Notes: a model not told the origin generated them from the letters alone. 64,000 nt of DNA from Pseudomonas moraviensis (GCF_900105805.1 NZ_LT629788.1:1116001-1180000); one strand, 5' to 3'; positions 44,055 through 52,552 are shown, counted from the stretch's first letter. Numbers and translations: made by a program.

Positions 44055-44088
44055 ACCGGCGACGGTCCCCAAGACCGCGCCGGTTTTT
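44055..44088 (+). terminator. Rho-independent terminator after puuB
   Basis: ACCGGC-G-A-CGGTC pairs with GACCG-C-GCCGGT (small internal loop), followed by TTTT, 8 bp after the stop. Confidence 0.85.
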
Positions 44089-44091
44089 CCC

Positions 44092-44118
44092 TGTGGGAGC
44101 GAGCCTGCTCGCGAAGAG
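44092..44118. repeat. Family B REP single arm
   Basis: TGTGGGAGCGAGCCTGCTCG followed by CGAAGAGGCC, without a facing partner. Confidence 0.75.
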
Positions 44119-44163
44119 GCCACTCCAGCCACCAATGCAATTCCTGACACACCAGAATCCAAC

Positions 44164-44251
44164 TGTAGGAGCGAGCCTGCTCGCGATAGCGGTTTGTCAG
44201 CCCCGAATCATTACCTGACACACCGCCATCGCGAGCAGGCTCACTCCTACA
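44164..44251. repeat. Family B REP inverted pair
   Basis: Arms TGTAGGAGCGAGCCTGCTCG and complement with GATAGCGGT/ACCGCCATC inner parts. Confidence 0.9.
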
Positions 44252-44440
44252 GATCCGGATTACCAAGGCATAAATGACTTTTGCCCAACCATCCATCGAA
44301 CCTGCTGAGCAACACCCGCAAACGTGATTTAATAGCCGCCTTTCACGGTTCCGGGACACGGGAGCAACGTGATCCGCGCGACCTGCGCGTCACCCGCCAC
44401 CCACCCCCATTACCCTTAAGTACCTCAACATAAGGCAGTC

Positions 44441-44989
44441 ATGGATACGGGTTCTCGACTCAAACTAGTACGCGAAAGCTACAAACTCTCTCAGCGCGAG
44501 CTCGCCCGGCGTAGCGGCGTGACCAACGCGACCATCTCGCTGATCGAACAGAACCGCGTCAGCCCCTCCGTCAGCTCGCTGAAAAAGCTGCTCGAAGGCA
44601 TTCCGATGTCTCTGGCCGATTTCTTCACCTTCGACCAGCCGCCGCGCGAACACCAATACGTCTTCCGCGCCAACGAACAACCCGACCTCGGCCGCCACGG
44701 CCTGCGCCTGCTGCTCATCGGCGCCTCCGTCCCCAGCCGCCAGATGCGTCTGCTGCGCGAACAATACGCCCCCGGCGCGAGCTCCGGCGAAGAGCCGATC
44801 GTGCATGCCGAAGGCGAAGAGTGCGGGCTGGTGACGCGCGGCACGGTGGAATTGACCGTGGACGGGCAGGTGAGTGTGTTGAGTGCGGGCGATGGGTATT
44901 ACTTTCCGACCACGCTGCCGCACAAGTTCCGCAATATCGGGGCGGATGAGGCTGAGATTATCAGTGCGAATACGCCGGCGAATTTTTGA
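44441..44989 (+). CDS. puuR: XRE-family regulator with cupin domain (PuuR-like)
   Basis: 182 aa. Helix-turn-helix at about 6-60 (LSQRELARRSGVTNATISLIEQNRVSPS) and a C-terminal cupin domain (about 105-178, EECGLVTRGTVELTVDGQ...GDGYYFPTTLPHKFRN). PuuR in E. coli represses the puu genes and is relieved by putrescine; position next to puuB supports the same role. Stand-alone transcript beyond the puuB terminator. Confidence 0.88.
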   Translation: MDTGSRLKLVRESYKLSQRELARRSGVTNATISLIEQNRVSPSVSSLKKLLEGIPMSLADFFTFDQPPREHQYVFRANEQPDLGRHGLRLLLIGASVPSRQMRLLREQYAPGASSGEEPIVHAEGEECGLVTRGTVELTVDGQVSVLSAGDGYYFPTTLPHKFRNIGADEAEIISANTPANF

Positions 44990-45185
44990 GGGGCATGCAT
45001 TTCGCATAGCTTTATCGAGGTTGATTTTTCAGGAACCCGCGGGCCGTTCGGGTGTTTTGCCGCGAAGCGTTCAGGCGTCGTAATTTGGCGAAACATCCGG
45101 GTGATAACCATTCGTCCGACGCGTCGCACGTTCGCCGTGCACCTGCTTCCAATGCTGTAACTCCACACGCAAAGGAAGAGCCACC

Positions 45186-45470
45186 ATGCTGAACCATAGA
45201 TTTGCGGTGATTACCCTCGCGGCATTGCTGTTCGGCAGTTCGCCGTACACGCTCGCGGCGGGCGAAACGTCGACCCCGAAGGCGAGCGACGGCACCAGCC
45301 AGACTCGAGAACCGGCGTCTCCAGCCACCAATGCCGACCCGGATGCCGATTCGCTGCCCCAAGGTGGTGATGGTGGCAAGACCGACAATGGGCCGGTGCC
45401 ATCTGCCTCCAAACCCAGCCCTGCGGGTCAACCGTCCGGTAGCAGCAGTGGCGGGAGCGGCGGTAGTTGA
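45186..45470 (+). CDS. Small secreted Ser/Gly-rich protein, paralogue 1
   Basis: 94 aa with a signal peptide (cleavage near LAA, residue 24-25). The mature chain is low-complexity, rich in Ser, Gly, Pro and Asp (DGTSQT, DNGPVPSASKPS, SGSSSGGSGGS), without cysteine or aromatic residues, so it is probably disordered. Good ribosome-binding site AAAGGAAG. The next gene (45659) encodes a clear paralogue of the same length, and the 40 bp ahead of both genes are alike. Followed by its own terminator. Function unknown. Confidence 0.7.
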   Translation: MLNHRFAVITLAALLFGSSPYTLAAGETSTPKASDGTSQTREPASPATNADPDADSLPQGGDGGKTDNGPVPSASKPSPAGQPSGSSSGGSGGS

Positions 45471-45486
45471 TGAGTGTCGCAAGCTG

Positions 45487-45516
45487 AAAGCCCGGTCTTT
45501 TGAGCCGGGCTTTTTT
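45487..45516 (+). terminator. Terminator after secreted protein paralogue 1
   Basis: AAAGCCCGG-TCTTTTGAG-CCGGGCTTTTTT hairpin with U-run, 16 bp after the stop. Confidence 0.9.
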
Positions 45517-45658
45517 CTGCGCACAAGATGTTGTCTTTATTAACCTGATGTCTCTTCGAGGCGTCGGGTTATTTATCCCTGCCATTCGTCAGCCACCCCG
45601 CATTTTCACCGAATACCTGTTTCCAATGCGTAACTCACCCCGCAAAGGAACCATCGAT

Positions 45659-45943
45659 ATGCGCCCAGTCAAACTCGCAGCACTCTCCCTGGCCACCCTG
45701 TTATCCGCCACCTCGCTCTACGCAACAGCCGCCAGCGACACCCCTGAACCCACTGCAAACGACGGCAACAGCCAAACCAACCCGAGTGCGCCGGAAGACA
45801 TTCATTCCAACGGCGCCACCGTGCCCAAGGGCACTCAGGGCAACACCACCAACAATGATGGCTCGACACCTTCGGGCTCCAAGCCCAGTGGTTCGAAGCA
45901 GTCGAACGACAGCGGTACCAGCAGCGGCGCTGGTGAGGGCTGA
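45659..45943 (+). CDS. Small secreted Ser/Gly-rich protein, paralogue 2
   Basis: 94 aa, signal peptide MRPVKLAALSLATLLSATSLYATA followed by a low-complexity Ser/Thr/Gly/Asn chain (NDGNSQT, NNDGSTPSGSKPS, SGTSSGAGEG). It aligns with the product at 45186 through DGxSQT, the central P..G...N segment and the KPS...SSG end. ATG at 45659 follows AAAGGAACC. The reading frame extends upstream to 45500 but across the leader shared by both copies, so the shorter form is right. Own terminator. Function unknown. Confidence 0.7.
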   Translation: MRPVKLAALSLATLLSATSLYATAASDTPEPTANDGNSQTNPSAPEDIHSNGATVPKGTQGNTTNNDGSTPSGSKPSGSKQSNDSGTSSGAGEG

Positions 45944-45962
45944 TGGTGGGTTCAAATACAGC

Positions 45963-45988
45963 AAGCCCGGCATCCAGCCGGGCTTTTT
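45963..45988 (+). terminator. Terminator after secreted protein paralogue 2
   Basis: AAGCCCGG-CATC-CAGCCGGGCTTTTT hairpin with U-run, 20 bp after the stop; nearly the same stem as the first copy's terminator. Confidence 0.85.
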
Positions 45989-46003
45989 GACAGATCCTGG
46001 AAA

Positions 46004-46435
46004 CTACTTGGCCTTCCAGTCACCACCACTGTTCTCACAATCAATCTTCGCCTGAGCCAGATGCTCACCGTCGTAGTAATACGTGGTGACTTTGGCGTTG
46101 TCGGGCATGTTCAGCGGTTTGGCGCTTTTGTCTTTGCTGGTCGAGTGCGGATTAGCGAGGGATTCCTGGGTGAGGCGGGCGGTGCAGGTGGCCTGGTAGT
46201 GGTCGTCGCAGCGCTCGACTTTTTTCTTGGTGGCGTTGAGGGTGTCCTTGCTTTCGTTGCTGCACGACCAGTTGATGGAGTCCACGGGCATGCCTTCGTA
46301 TTCGTAGCAGCTGTGGGTTTCCACGGCGGGCACTGCGGCGCTGGAGGAGCGGGTCTGGACGTCGCAGCCTTCGGCCATGACGCAAGTGGGGATGATGGCG
46401 AATGTGGCGATCAGGAGCAGCAGTCGGGTTTTCAT
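46004..46435 (-). CDS. Secreted Cys-rich protein of unknown function
   Basis: 143 aa with signal peptide (MKTRLLLLIATFAIIPTCVMA). The mature part has six cysteines (GCD, HSCYEY, WSCSN, RCDDH, TCTAR, DCENS), which could form three disulfides, and ends DGEHLAQAKIDCENSGGDWKAK. ATG at 46435 follows GAGAGGAA. It is convergent with the paralogue 2 gene and divergent from the HD-domain gene. No domain recognised. Confidence 0.65.
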   Translation of the reverse strand: MKTRLLLLIATFAIIPTCVMAEGCDVQTRSSSAAVPAVETHSCYEYEGMPVDSINWSCSNESKDTLNATKKKVERCDDHYQATCTARLTQESLANPHSTSKDKSAKPLNMPDNAKVTTYYYDGEHLAQAKIDCENSGGDWKAK

Positions 46436-46594
46436 CGGCAGTTCCTCTCCAATGGCGCCGCGTCCGATCGGTGATTTGGCGCTTGTCTGGTTTCGAGGCG
46501 GCGAGGGCGGGCAAGGTTCAATCGGCTTTGCGCTGCACGATCTTCGCGTACACTGCGCAACAATCAGAAACATTCAGCGCAGGATTCGATTCCC

Positions 46595-47017
46595 ATGGCC
46601 CAAACCCTCGAACGCGCCATCGCCATTGCCGCCACGGCCCACAGCGGGCAGGTGGACAAGGGCGGCGCGCCGTACATTTTGCATCCGCTGAAAGTCATGT
46701 TGCGCATGAACACGCTGGAAGAACGCATCGTCGCTGTGCTGCACGATGTGGTCGAGGATTGCGGGGTGAGTCTGGATGATTTGCGCGGGGAAGGTTTCAG
46801 CGAAGAGGTGCTGGCGGCGATTGCAGCGGTGAGCAAAGTGCCCGGCGAGTCCTACGAGGATTTCGTCGATCGCGCCGCGCAGAACCCGATCGGCCGGGTA
46901 GTGAAGCTGGCGGATCTGGAGGAGAACAGCGATATCTCGCGGATCGCCTCGCCGAGTTGGGAGGATCTGGAGCGGGTCGAGAAGTATCGGCGGGCGATTG
47001 CACGGCTTCGCGCATAA
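46595..47017 (+). CDS. Small HD-domain phosphohydrolase, (p)ppGpp hydrolase-like (MESH1 type)
   Basis: 140 aa. RelA/SpoT-type HD domain without synthetase or regulatory parts: His16 (AHSGQ), His30 (YILHPLKV), His50-Asp51 (VLHDVVED) and a later VKLADLEEN with the last metal Asp. Stand-alone enzymes of this sort hydrolyse (p)ppGpp or related nucleotides. Monocistronic, with a family A REP pair downstream. The substrate is inferred. Confidence 0.8.
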   Translation: MAQTLERAIAIAATAHSGQVDKGGAPYILHPLKVMLRMNTLEERIVAVLHDVVEDCGVSLDDLRGEGFSEEVLAAIAAVSKVPGESYEDFVDRAAQNPIGRVVKLADLEENSDISRIASPSWEDLERVEKYRRAIARLRA

Positions 47018-47029
47018 AACGCAACCCCC

Positions 47030-47110
47030 CGTAGGAGCTGCCGAAGGCTGCGATCTTTTGATCTTGATCTTAAAAAATCAAAAGATCGCAGCCTTCGGCA
47101 GCTCCTACAG
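47030..47110. repeat. Family A REP inverted pair
   Basis: GTAGGAGCTGCCGAAGGCTG arms facing each other around an A/T-rich centre, between the HD gene and the AbrB-type gene. Confidence 0.9.
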
Positions 47111-47151
47111 GGAAATGGTGGTGTGTCAGTTGGATAGCCAGGAAGGCGACT

Positions 47152-48171
47152 ATGAAATCCATTGTGTGCTTGTTGATTGCCGCCGGTTTCGGCGCGTTGT
47201 TGCAGTTTGAAGGCGTTCCCCACGGTTTGTTGTTGGGCTCAATTGTGGTGACCGCGTTGTTTGCCAGCAAAACCGGCATTGCCCTGGCAACCCCTTATGG
47301 ACTTGGCTACATCCAGGTCACGCTGGGTATCGCCACCGGGCTGATGTTCGAAGCTTGGGACAGCGAAACGGCCTCGACGATGTTGCCCAGCCTTGGCATC
47401 TTGCTGATCTGCCTGACTTTCCAAATCGCCCTCGCTGGCTGGTGGCTGACACGCGGCGCTGGCTGGAATCGCACCGATGCGCTGTTGGCGGTGTATCCCG
47501 GCGCATTGGCCGCGGTGTTCGATTTGCTTGAATCGGAAAAGGCTTCGAGCAAGGTCATCATCGTGCACCTGATGCGGCTGCTATTGATCACCGTGCTGGT
47601 GAGCGTGCTCATTCCCGGGCAAGCAGGGGTTGCTGAAGTCGCCAGCGATCCGTTGACCACAGGCATGGCGCTGACCGCGTGCTCAGTTATCGCTTTGAGC
47701 GTATTGCTCGGGCGTTTGCTGCTGCTGATCGGCGTCCCGGCGCCATTCATGCTTACTGCGATCCTCATTACCGCGGGGTTTGTGAAATCAGGATGGCTGC
47801 ATGGCTTTCACATGCCGGAGTGGAGTTTGAACCTGGCGGCACTGATTCTCGGCGTGCGCATCGGCTCGCGGTTTAAGGGACTCGGCGTCGCGGAACTGGC
47901 GCGACATGGGCGCACGGCGTTGGTCTCGGTGGGGTTGATGATTGTGGTCGCGGCGGTGTTTGCTGAAGGGGCCGCAAGTTGGCTGGGCAGTGATCCGCTG
48001 TCGTTGTGGCTCGCGTACATGCCTGGCGCGATCGAGACGATTGCGATCGTCGCGTTTGGTGGCGGGCTGAATGTGGTGTTTATCCTGACGCATCATCTGA
48101 GCCGGATGGTGCTGCTGCATTTTGCCCCGGCATTGTTGGTGCAGTTTCGGCGGGTGCGCCAGGAAACTTGA
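47152..48171 (+). CDS. AbrB family membrane protein
   Basis: 339 aa, about ten transmembrane helices in two similar halves. Segments GIALATPYGLGYIQVTLGIATGLMF and LAVYPGALAAVFDL in the first half match the second-half LWLAYMPGAIETIAIVAF, the repeated PGA motif of the AbrB (formerly putative ammonia monooxygenase) family. Function of the family is not settled; a transport role is likely. Single gene. Confidence 0.8.
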   Translation: MKSIVCLLIAAGFGALLQFEGVPHGLLLGSIVVTALFASKTGIALATPYGLGYIQVTLGIATGLMFEAWDSETASTMLPSLGILLICLTFQIALAGWWLTRGAGWNRTDALLAVYPGALAAVFDLLESEKASSKVIIVHLMRLLLITVLVSVLIPGQAGVAEVASDPLTTGMALTACSVIALSVLLGRLLLLIGVPAPFMLTAILITAGFVKSGWLHGFHMPEWSLNLAALILGVRIGSRFKGLGVAELARHGRTALVSVGLMIVVAAVFAEGAASWLGSDPLSLWLAYMPGAIETIAIVAFGGGLNVVFILTHHLSRMVLLHFAPALLVQFRRVRQET

Positions 48172-48218
48172 AGCAAGCCAGTGGTGCCTGGCGATTGCGG
48201 CGTGTCAGTCAGATCCAT

Positions 48219-48367
48219 CCCCCTCTCCCCCAAAGGGGGCGAGGGGGAAGGGAGCAGAGCGGGGGCTGTTCAAAACTTGAGTTCGGCTCGATATCCCAGA
48301 TCGGCGTAATTTGCCAGAACAACTCGGTCAGTCCCCTCTCCCTTTAGGAGAGGGTTAGGGTGAGGGG
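48219..48367. repeat. Family D repeat element, full length
   Basis: Ends CCCCCTCTCCCCC and CCCCTCTCCC...AGGGTTAGGGTGAGGGG flank an internal part (TTGAGTTCGGCTCGATATCC, then ACTCGGTCAGTC) that also occurs in part in the other family D elements. Located between convergent genes. Confidence 0.75.
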
Positions 48368-49144
48368 CTAGCGGATGTGCGCTGAAAAACCCTCCAGGCC
48401 CGGCGCAATCTCATCCTTCAACGTCAACCCCGGAATCGCATACTCCCCACCATTCTGCTGCCGAAACCCGATCGGCCGCACACTCCACATTTCATCCAGG
48501 CGCAACCCCAGTTCCTCAGTGGTCTGGCCATACCGCGCCTCATCCATCCGGCTGGTGCGATACACCACAAACGGTGGCACCACATCAAACCCTGGGTAAT
48601 ACAGAATCCCGTGTTGAATCGGAAACAGTAAATCGTCCATCGGCCCATTGATCCCGCGTGGGCTGTAGTGCGATTCCCAGCCGCCGGTGGTAACCAGCAA
48701 CATCGCCCGTTTGCCCTTCATTTTCCCCTCGCCGTATCGCTCGCCCCAGCGGCTGTCGGAGTGTTCGCCGACGCCATAGGCGAAGCCGTAGGCGTAGACA
48801 CGGTCGAACCAGCCCTTGAGGATCGCCGGCATGCTGAACCACCACATCGGGAATTGCAGGATCAGTGCGTCGGCCCAGCGCAGTTTCTCTTGCTCGCGGG
48901 CGATGTCGGCGGCCTGGGTGCCGTCGGCGTAGGCGCGTTTCGAGTCGAGGGAGGCGTGGAACGGTTGCGATTGATCGCGCTGCGGTGCGTCATCGGCGTC
49001 GAGCACGGGTTTCCAGTTCATTGCGTACAGATCGGAGACCTGCACGGTGTGGCCGGCGGCTTGCAGGCGCTGGACGGTGAAGTCGCGCAGCGAGCCGTTG
49101 AGCGAAGTCGATTCAGGGTGAGCGTAAACCAGTAATACATTCAT
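48368..49144 (-). CDS. NAD(P)H-dependent quinone oxidoreductase (flavodoxin-like fold)
   Basis: 258 aa. MNVLLVYAHPESTSLNGSLRDF is the FMN/FAD phosphate-binding N-terminus of the NQO1/KefF/MdaB family; WADALILQFPMWWFSMPAILKGWFDRVYAYGFAYG is the conserved central segment. It performs two-electron quinone reduction. The ATG at 49144 is chosen; the reading frame extends to 49411 but only through the LysR gene on the other strand. Divergent from that LysR regulator, which probably controls it. Confidence 0.88.
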   Translation of the reverse strand: MNVLLVYAHPESTSLNGSLRDFTVQRLQAAGHTVQVSDLYAMNWKPVLDADDAPQRDQSQPFHASLDSKRAYADGTQAADIAREQEKLRWADALILQFPMWWFSMPAILKGWFDRVYAYGFAYGVGEHSDSRWGERYGEGKMKGKRAMLLVTTGGWESHYSPRGINGPMDDLLFPIQHGILYYPGFDVVPPFVVYRTSRMDEARYGQTTEELGLRLDEMWSVRPIGFRQQNGGEYAIPGLTLKDEIAPGLEGFSAHIR

Positions 49145-49229
49145 GTCGGGTGCTCCTTGAGTTGATGACTGCAGGATCGGCGCTCGCCAGGTATATTGGA
49201 AATGAATGTCTGATATGTCTGGTATAGCC

Positions 49230-50123
49230 ATGAATAATTTGAGACGCCTCGATATCAACCTGCTGCTGACCCTCGACGTATTGCTCGCCGAACACAACGT
49301 CACCCGCGCGGCGCAGCGTCTGCATTTGTCGCAGCCGTCGGTGAGCGTGCACTTGGCCAGACTGCGCGAAATCTTCAACGATCCGCTGTTGCTGCCCGGC
49401 CCAAGAGGCATGCGCCCGACCGCGCGCGCCGATGAACTGCGCGAGCCATTGCGTGAAGCGCTGGAGGCGTTGGAAAGGGCGGTGGCGCCAGCGGATGTGT
49501 TCGACCCGGCGCAGGCGAATAACAGCTGGAAAATCGCCGCGACCGATTACGGTGAATCCACTGTCGTGCTGCCAGCGCTCAGCCATTTGCGCGAACAGGC
49601 CCCGGGCACCCGGCTGGCGATCATCGACCTGACGCCCGCGCAAATGGTCAAGCAGGCCGAGCAGGGCGTGTTCGATCTGGCCCTGCACATCAGCGAGGAC
49701 GCGCCGGCGGAGTTGCATCGGCGACCGTTGTTCACTGAACGCTATGTGCTGGCCGGGCGCATCGGTCATCCGGGATTGACCCAGGCGCCCAGCCGCGAAC
49801 AATTCTGCGCGCTGGAGCACGTGCTGGTGTCGCGGGAGGGTGGGGGCTTTTTCGGCGTGACCGACAAGGCGCTGGCCGAGGTCGGCCTGGCACGGAAAGT
49901 GGTGTTGTCGGTGCCGCACTTTCTGATGGCGATGTCGGTACTGGCCAGCACCGATCTGGTGGCGATGCTGCCGTCACGCCTGGTCCGCGGCAATCCGGCG
50001 CTGCAAGTGGTCGATGCACCGTTGCAGGTGCCCGGCTATGAAATGGCGATGTTCTGGGCTGAGCGCATGCACCGCGATCCGGCACATAAATGGTTGCGTG
50101 AGCAATTGCTCGCCTCGGTTTGA
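49230..50123 (+). CDS. LysR-type transcriptional regulator
   Basis: 297 aa if starting at 49230 (MNNLRRLDINLLLTLD), the usual LysR N-terminus; in-frame ATGs at 49206 and 49215 are possible and the first lies closest to a GGAA site. Helix-turn-helix VTRAAQRLHLSQPSVSVHLARLRE, then a periplasmic-binding-protein-like effector domain (about 95-297). Divergent from the quinone oxidoreductase gene with an 85 bp gap. Effector unknown, perhaps a quinone or electrophile. Confidence 0.85.
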   Translation: MNNLRRLDINLLLTLDVLLAEHNVTRAAQRLHLSQPSVSVHLARLREIFNDPLLLPGPRGMRPTARADELREPLREALEALERAVAPADVFDPAQANNSWKIAATDYGESTVVLPALSHLREQAPGTRLAIIDLTPAQMVKQAEQGVFDLALHISEDAPAELHRRPLFTERYVLAGRIGHPGLTQAPSREQFCALEHVLVSREGGGFFGVTDKALAEVGLARKVVLSVPHFLMAMSVLASTDLVAMLPSRLVRGNPALQVVDAPLQVPGYEMAMFWAERMHRDPAHKWLREQLLASV

Positions 50124-50130
50124 CTTGCTG

Positions 50131-50199
50131 TCAGGCGTGGCCCAAGGCAATCGCGAACGACACGACGATCATGCAGGCGAAGGCGAAATTGAGATTCAT
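50131..50199 (-). CDS. Candidate 22-aa hydrophobic peptide
   Basis: MNLNFAFACMIVVSFAIALGHA, read from the ATG at 50199, would be a single short membrane segment. An AGGA lies about 10 bases upstream. It is in the gap between the LysR and DeoR genes and has no neighbours on its strand. Length alone makes the call uncertain. Confidence 0.3.
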   Translation of the reverse strand: MNLNFAFACMIVVSFAIALGHA

Positions 50200-50378
50200 G
50201 GGCGGTTCATCCTGAGCTTTTAAGAGTGGGGCCATTGTGAACAGGCGCAACGCAAAGAAAAAATTCGCCTTGTTGATTCCAATGATCGAAAGCATTGATA
50301 GCCGTCGCGTTTGTATTCGCCCGAGACTTTCGCTAGTGTCGCTGAAACCTGCAATTACAAGCACAAACAGGCACAACC

Positions 50379-51164
50379 ATGCACGACCACTCCATCGCTG
50401 AATTGCCTTCGCTGCGCCGGCAGAAAATCCTTTTGCTTCTTGAGCGTGACGGCAAGGTCATGGCCTCCGAGCTGAGCCAGCATTTTGCAGTCTCCGAAGA
50501 CACCATCCGCCGCGATCTCGCCGAACTGGACAACGCCGGTCTGGTGCAGCGCGTGCATGGCGGGGCGTTGCCGCGACCGAAAGATTCCGGCAAGGATTAC
50601 TTCACCCGCCTGGATGAGACGGACGAGATCAAAGTGCGCCTGGCGCAATTGGCGGCCCAGCACATCGAGAACGGGCAGATTGTGTTGTTCGACTCCGGCT
50701 CGACCACTTTGCAGGTAGCGCGGGCGTTACCCGCCGACATCTGCATTACCGCCGTGACCGCATCACCGCTGACGGCGATTGCCCTGTCCGAATACAAGGG
50801 CGTGAAAGTGATTCTGGCGGGCGGCGAATTGAATCCGCATTCGATGTCGGCGAGTGGTCAGGAAGCGCTGCGACTGCTGGCGGGGATCAAGGCTGATCTG
50901 GCGATTACCGGCGTTTGTGCGATTCATCCCGAGGTCGGGATCACCTCGCTGCATTTCGATGAAGTGCCGATCAAACAGGCGATGCTCAACAGCGCGACGC
51001 GGGTAATTGCAGTGACCACGGCGGACAAGCTGGGGGCGGTGGAGCCGTTTGTGGTGGCGCCGTGCACGCGCCTGCACAGGCTGATTACCGAGCGGCATCC
51101 GGGGTCGGGGAATGTCGAGGATTACCAGCGGTTGGGGATTGTGGTGGAGCAGTTGCCGGATTGA
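50379..51164 (+). CDS. DeoR/GlpR family transcriptional regulator
   Basis: 261 aa. N-terminal helix-turn-helix with the family motif VMASELSQHFAVSEDTIRRDLAELDNAGLVQRVHGGAL, then a sugar-phosphate-isomerase-like effector domain with DSGSTTLQVARAL and ITGVCAIHPEVGIT. These regulators usually respond to phosphorylated sugars. It faces the second PuuB/PuuA-like pair (convergent), and no sugar genes are adjacent, so the target is unclear. Confidence 0.85.
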   Translation: MHDHSIAELPSLRRQKILLLLERDGKVMASELSQHFAVSEDTIRRDLAELDNAGLVQRVHGGALPRPKDSGKDYFTRLDETDEIKVRLAQLAAQHIENGQIVLFDSGSTTLQVARALPADICITAVTASPLTAIALSEYKGVKVILAGGELNPHSMSASGQEALRLLAGIKADLAITGVCAIHPEVGITSLHFDEVPIKQAMLNSATRVIAVTTADKLGAVEPFVVAPCTRLHRLITERHPGSGNVEDYQRLGIVVEQLPD

Positions 51165-51186
51165 GTTTTTTGTTGGGTTTGAGGGC

Positions 51187-51260
51187 CTCATCGCGAGCAG
51201 GCTCACTCCTACAGGGGACCGCATTTCAAAATGTAGGAGTGAGCCTGCTCGCGAAAGGGC
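51187..51260. repeat. Family B REP pair
   Basis: CGCGAGCAGGCTCACTCCTACA and complement with a 20 bp centre between the convergent DeoR and oxidase genes. Confidence 0.85.
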
Positions 51261-51268
51261 CGGTCCGG

Positions 51269-52552
51269 TCAGCGCAACCGCTCAAGCATCTGGTAATACC
51301 ACATCCCCGCCGCCAGCAACGGGTTGCCGAGCAGGTCGCCCATCGGTACGCGAATGTGCTGGCACGCGGCGAAGGTGTCGAACTGCTCCAGCTGTCCGGT
51401 GATCGCCCGGCTCATGATTTCGCCCATGATGTGCGTGGTGGCGATGCCGTGTCCCGAGTAGCCTTGGCAGTACCAGACGTTGTCCGAGAGCTTGCCCAGT
51501 TGCGGGATGCGGTTGATGACGATGCCCATGGCGCAGCTCCACTGGTAATCGATCGGCACGCCTTTTAGCGCCGGGAACGTGCGCTCGATGCACGGGCGCA
51601 GCTCCGCAGCAATGTTGCGCGAATCCTTGCCGCTGTAATTCGCGCCACCACCAAACAGCAACCTGCCGTCGGCGGTGAGCCGGTAGTAATCGAGGACGAA
51701 TCGGCAGTCATAGACGGCGAGGTCTTCGCGGTTGATCTGTTGCGCCAGATCGCCGAGCGGCGCGGTGGTGACGATGCCGCCCATGGCCGGAAAAATCTTG
51801 CCCTTGAGCTGGCCCGGTTCGAGTTTGTGATAGACGTCGCCGGCAAGCATCACCTGATTGGCGTCGATCTGGCCGTGGGCGGTGCGCACGCCAGGGTTGT
51901 CGCCGTGCATGATCTCCAGCACTTCACTGTTTTCGAAGATCAGCGCACCGAGGCTTTCGGCCGCCCGCGCTTCGCCGATGCACAGGTTGAGCGGGTGCAG
52001 GTGCATGTTGCGGGTGTTCTTGATCGCGCCGTGGTACAGCTCGCTTTGCAGCAGATCGCAAACCTGGCTGCGGTCGAGCAGGCTCACTTCATCGCCCAGA
52101 CCTCGGCGCACGGCTTCGTCGTAGTCCTTGCGCAGATCGGTCATGTGGCTCGGCTTATACGCCGCGTGCAGATGGCCGTGTTTGAGGTCGCACTGGATCG
52201 CATATTTCTCGACGCGCTGGCGGATGATTTCATGCCCGCGCCAGCGCAGGTGCCAGATGAAATCGTCGACGTCATCGCCAAGACTGGCGCGCATCTGTTT
52301 GCGCATCGCACCGTCGCCGGAGAGGCTGCCGGTGACTTGCCCGCCATTGCGTCCGGTGGCGCCCCAGCCAATTTTGTGGCTTTCGACGATGGCGACTTTC
52401 AGGCCTTTTTCCGCCAGCTCGACAGCAGTGGCGACACCGGTGAAACCGCCGCCGATAATCACCACATCGACCTTGTGCCGGCCTTGCAGGGTGGGGTAGT
52501 CGGTGTCCTGGTTGAGGGTGGTGGTGTAGTAGGAATTGCAGCGAATGGTCAT
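51269..52552 (-). CDS. FAD-dependent amine oxidoreductase, second PuuB-like protein
   Basis: 427 aa, same family as the product at 42763: VVIIGGGFTGVATAVELAEKG, IGWGATGRNGGQ and IPQLGKLSDNVWYCQGYSGHGI. The two share layout but differ throughout, so this is an old paralogue rather than a recent copy. It likely oxidises a gamma-glutamylated amine. ATG at 52552 (MTIRCNSYY) or GTG/ATG 12 bases earlier; the ribosome-binding site is weak in either case. Upstream on the same strand is a PuuA-like synthetase. Confidence 0.85.
   Translation of the reverse strand: MTIRCNSYYTTTLNQDTDYPTLQGRHKVDVVIIGGGFTGVATAVELAEKGLKVAIVESHKIGWGATGRNGGQVTGSLSGDGAMRKQMRASLGDDVDDFIWHLRWRGHEIIRQRVEKYAIQCDLKHGHLHAAYKPSHMTDLRKDYDEAVRRGLGDEVSLLDRSQVCDLLQSELYHGAIKNTRNMHLHPLNLCIGEARAAESLGALIFENSEVLEIMHGDNPGVRTAHGQIDANQVMLAGDVYHKLEPGQLKGKIFPAMGGIVTTAPLGDLAQQINREDLAVYDCRFVLDYYRLTADGRLLFGGGANYSGKDSRNIAAELRPCIERTFPALKGVPIDYQWSCAMGIVINRIPQLGKLSDNVWYCQGYSGHGIATTHIMGEIMSRAITGQLEQFDTFAACQHIRVPMGDLLGNPLLAAGMWYYQMLERLR

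Larger units (their letters stand above)
44047..44440. other. Gap between puuB and puuR
   Basis: 394 bp without a gene. It contains the terminator at 44055, a single family B arm at 44092-44118 and a family B pair at 44164-44251, then the puuR upstream region, in which I cannot identify an operator. Confidence 0.6.
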
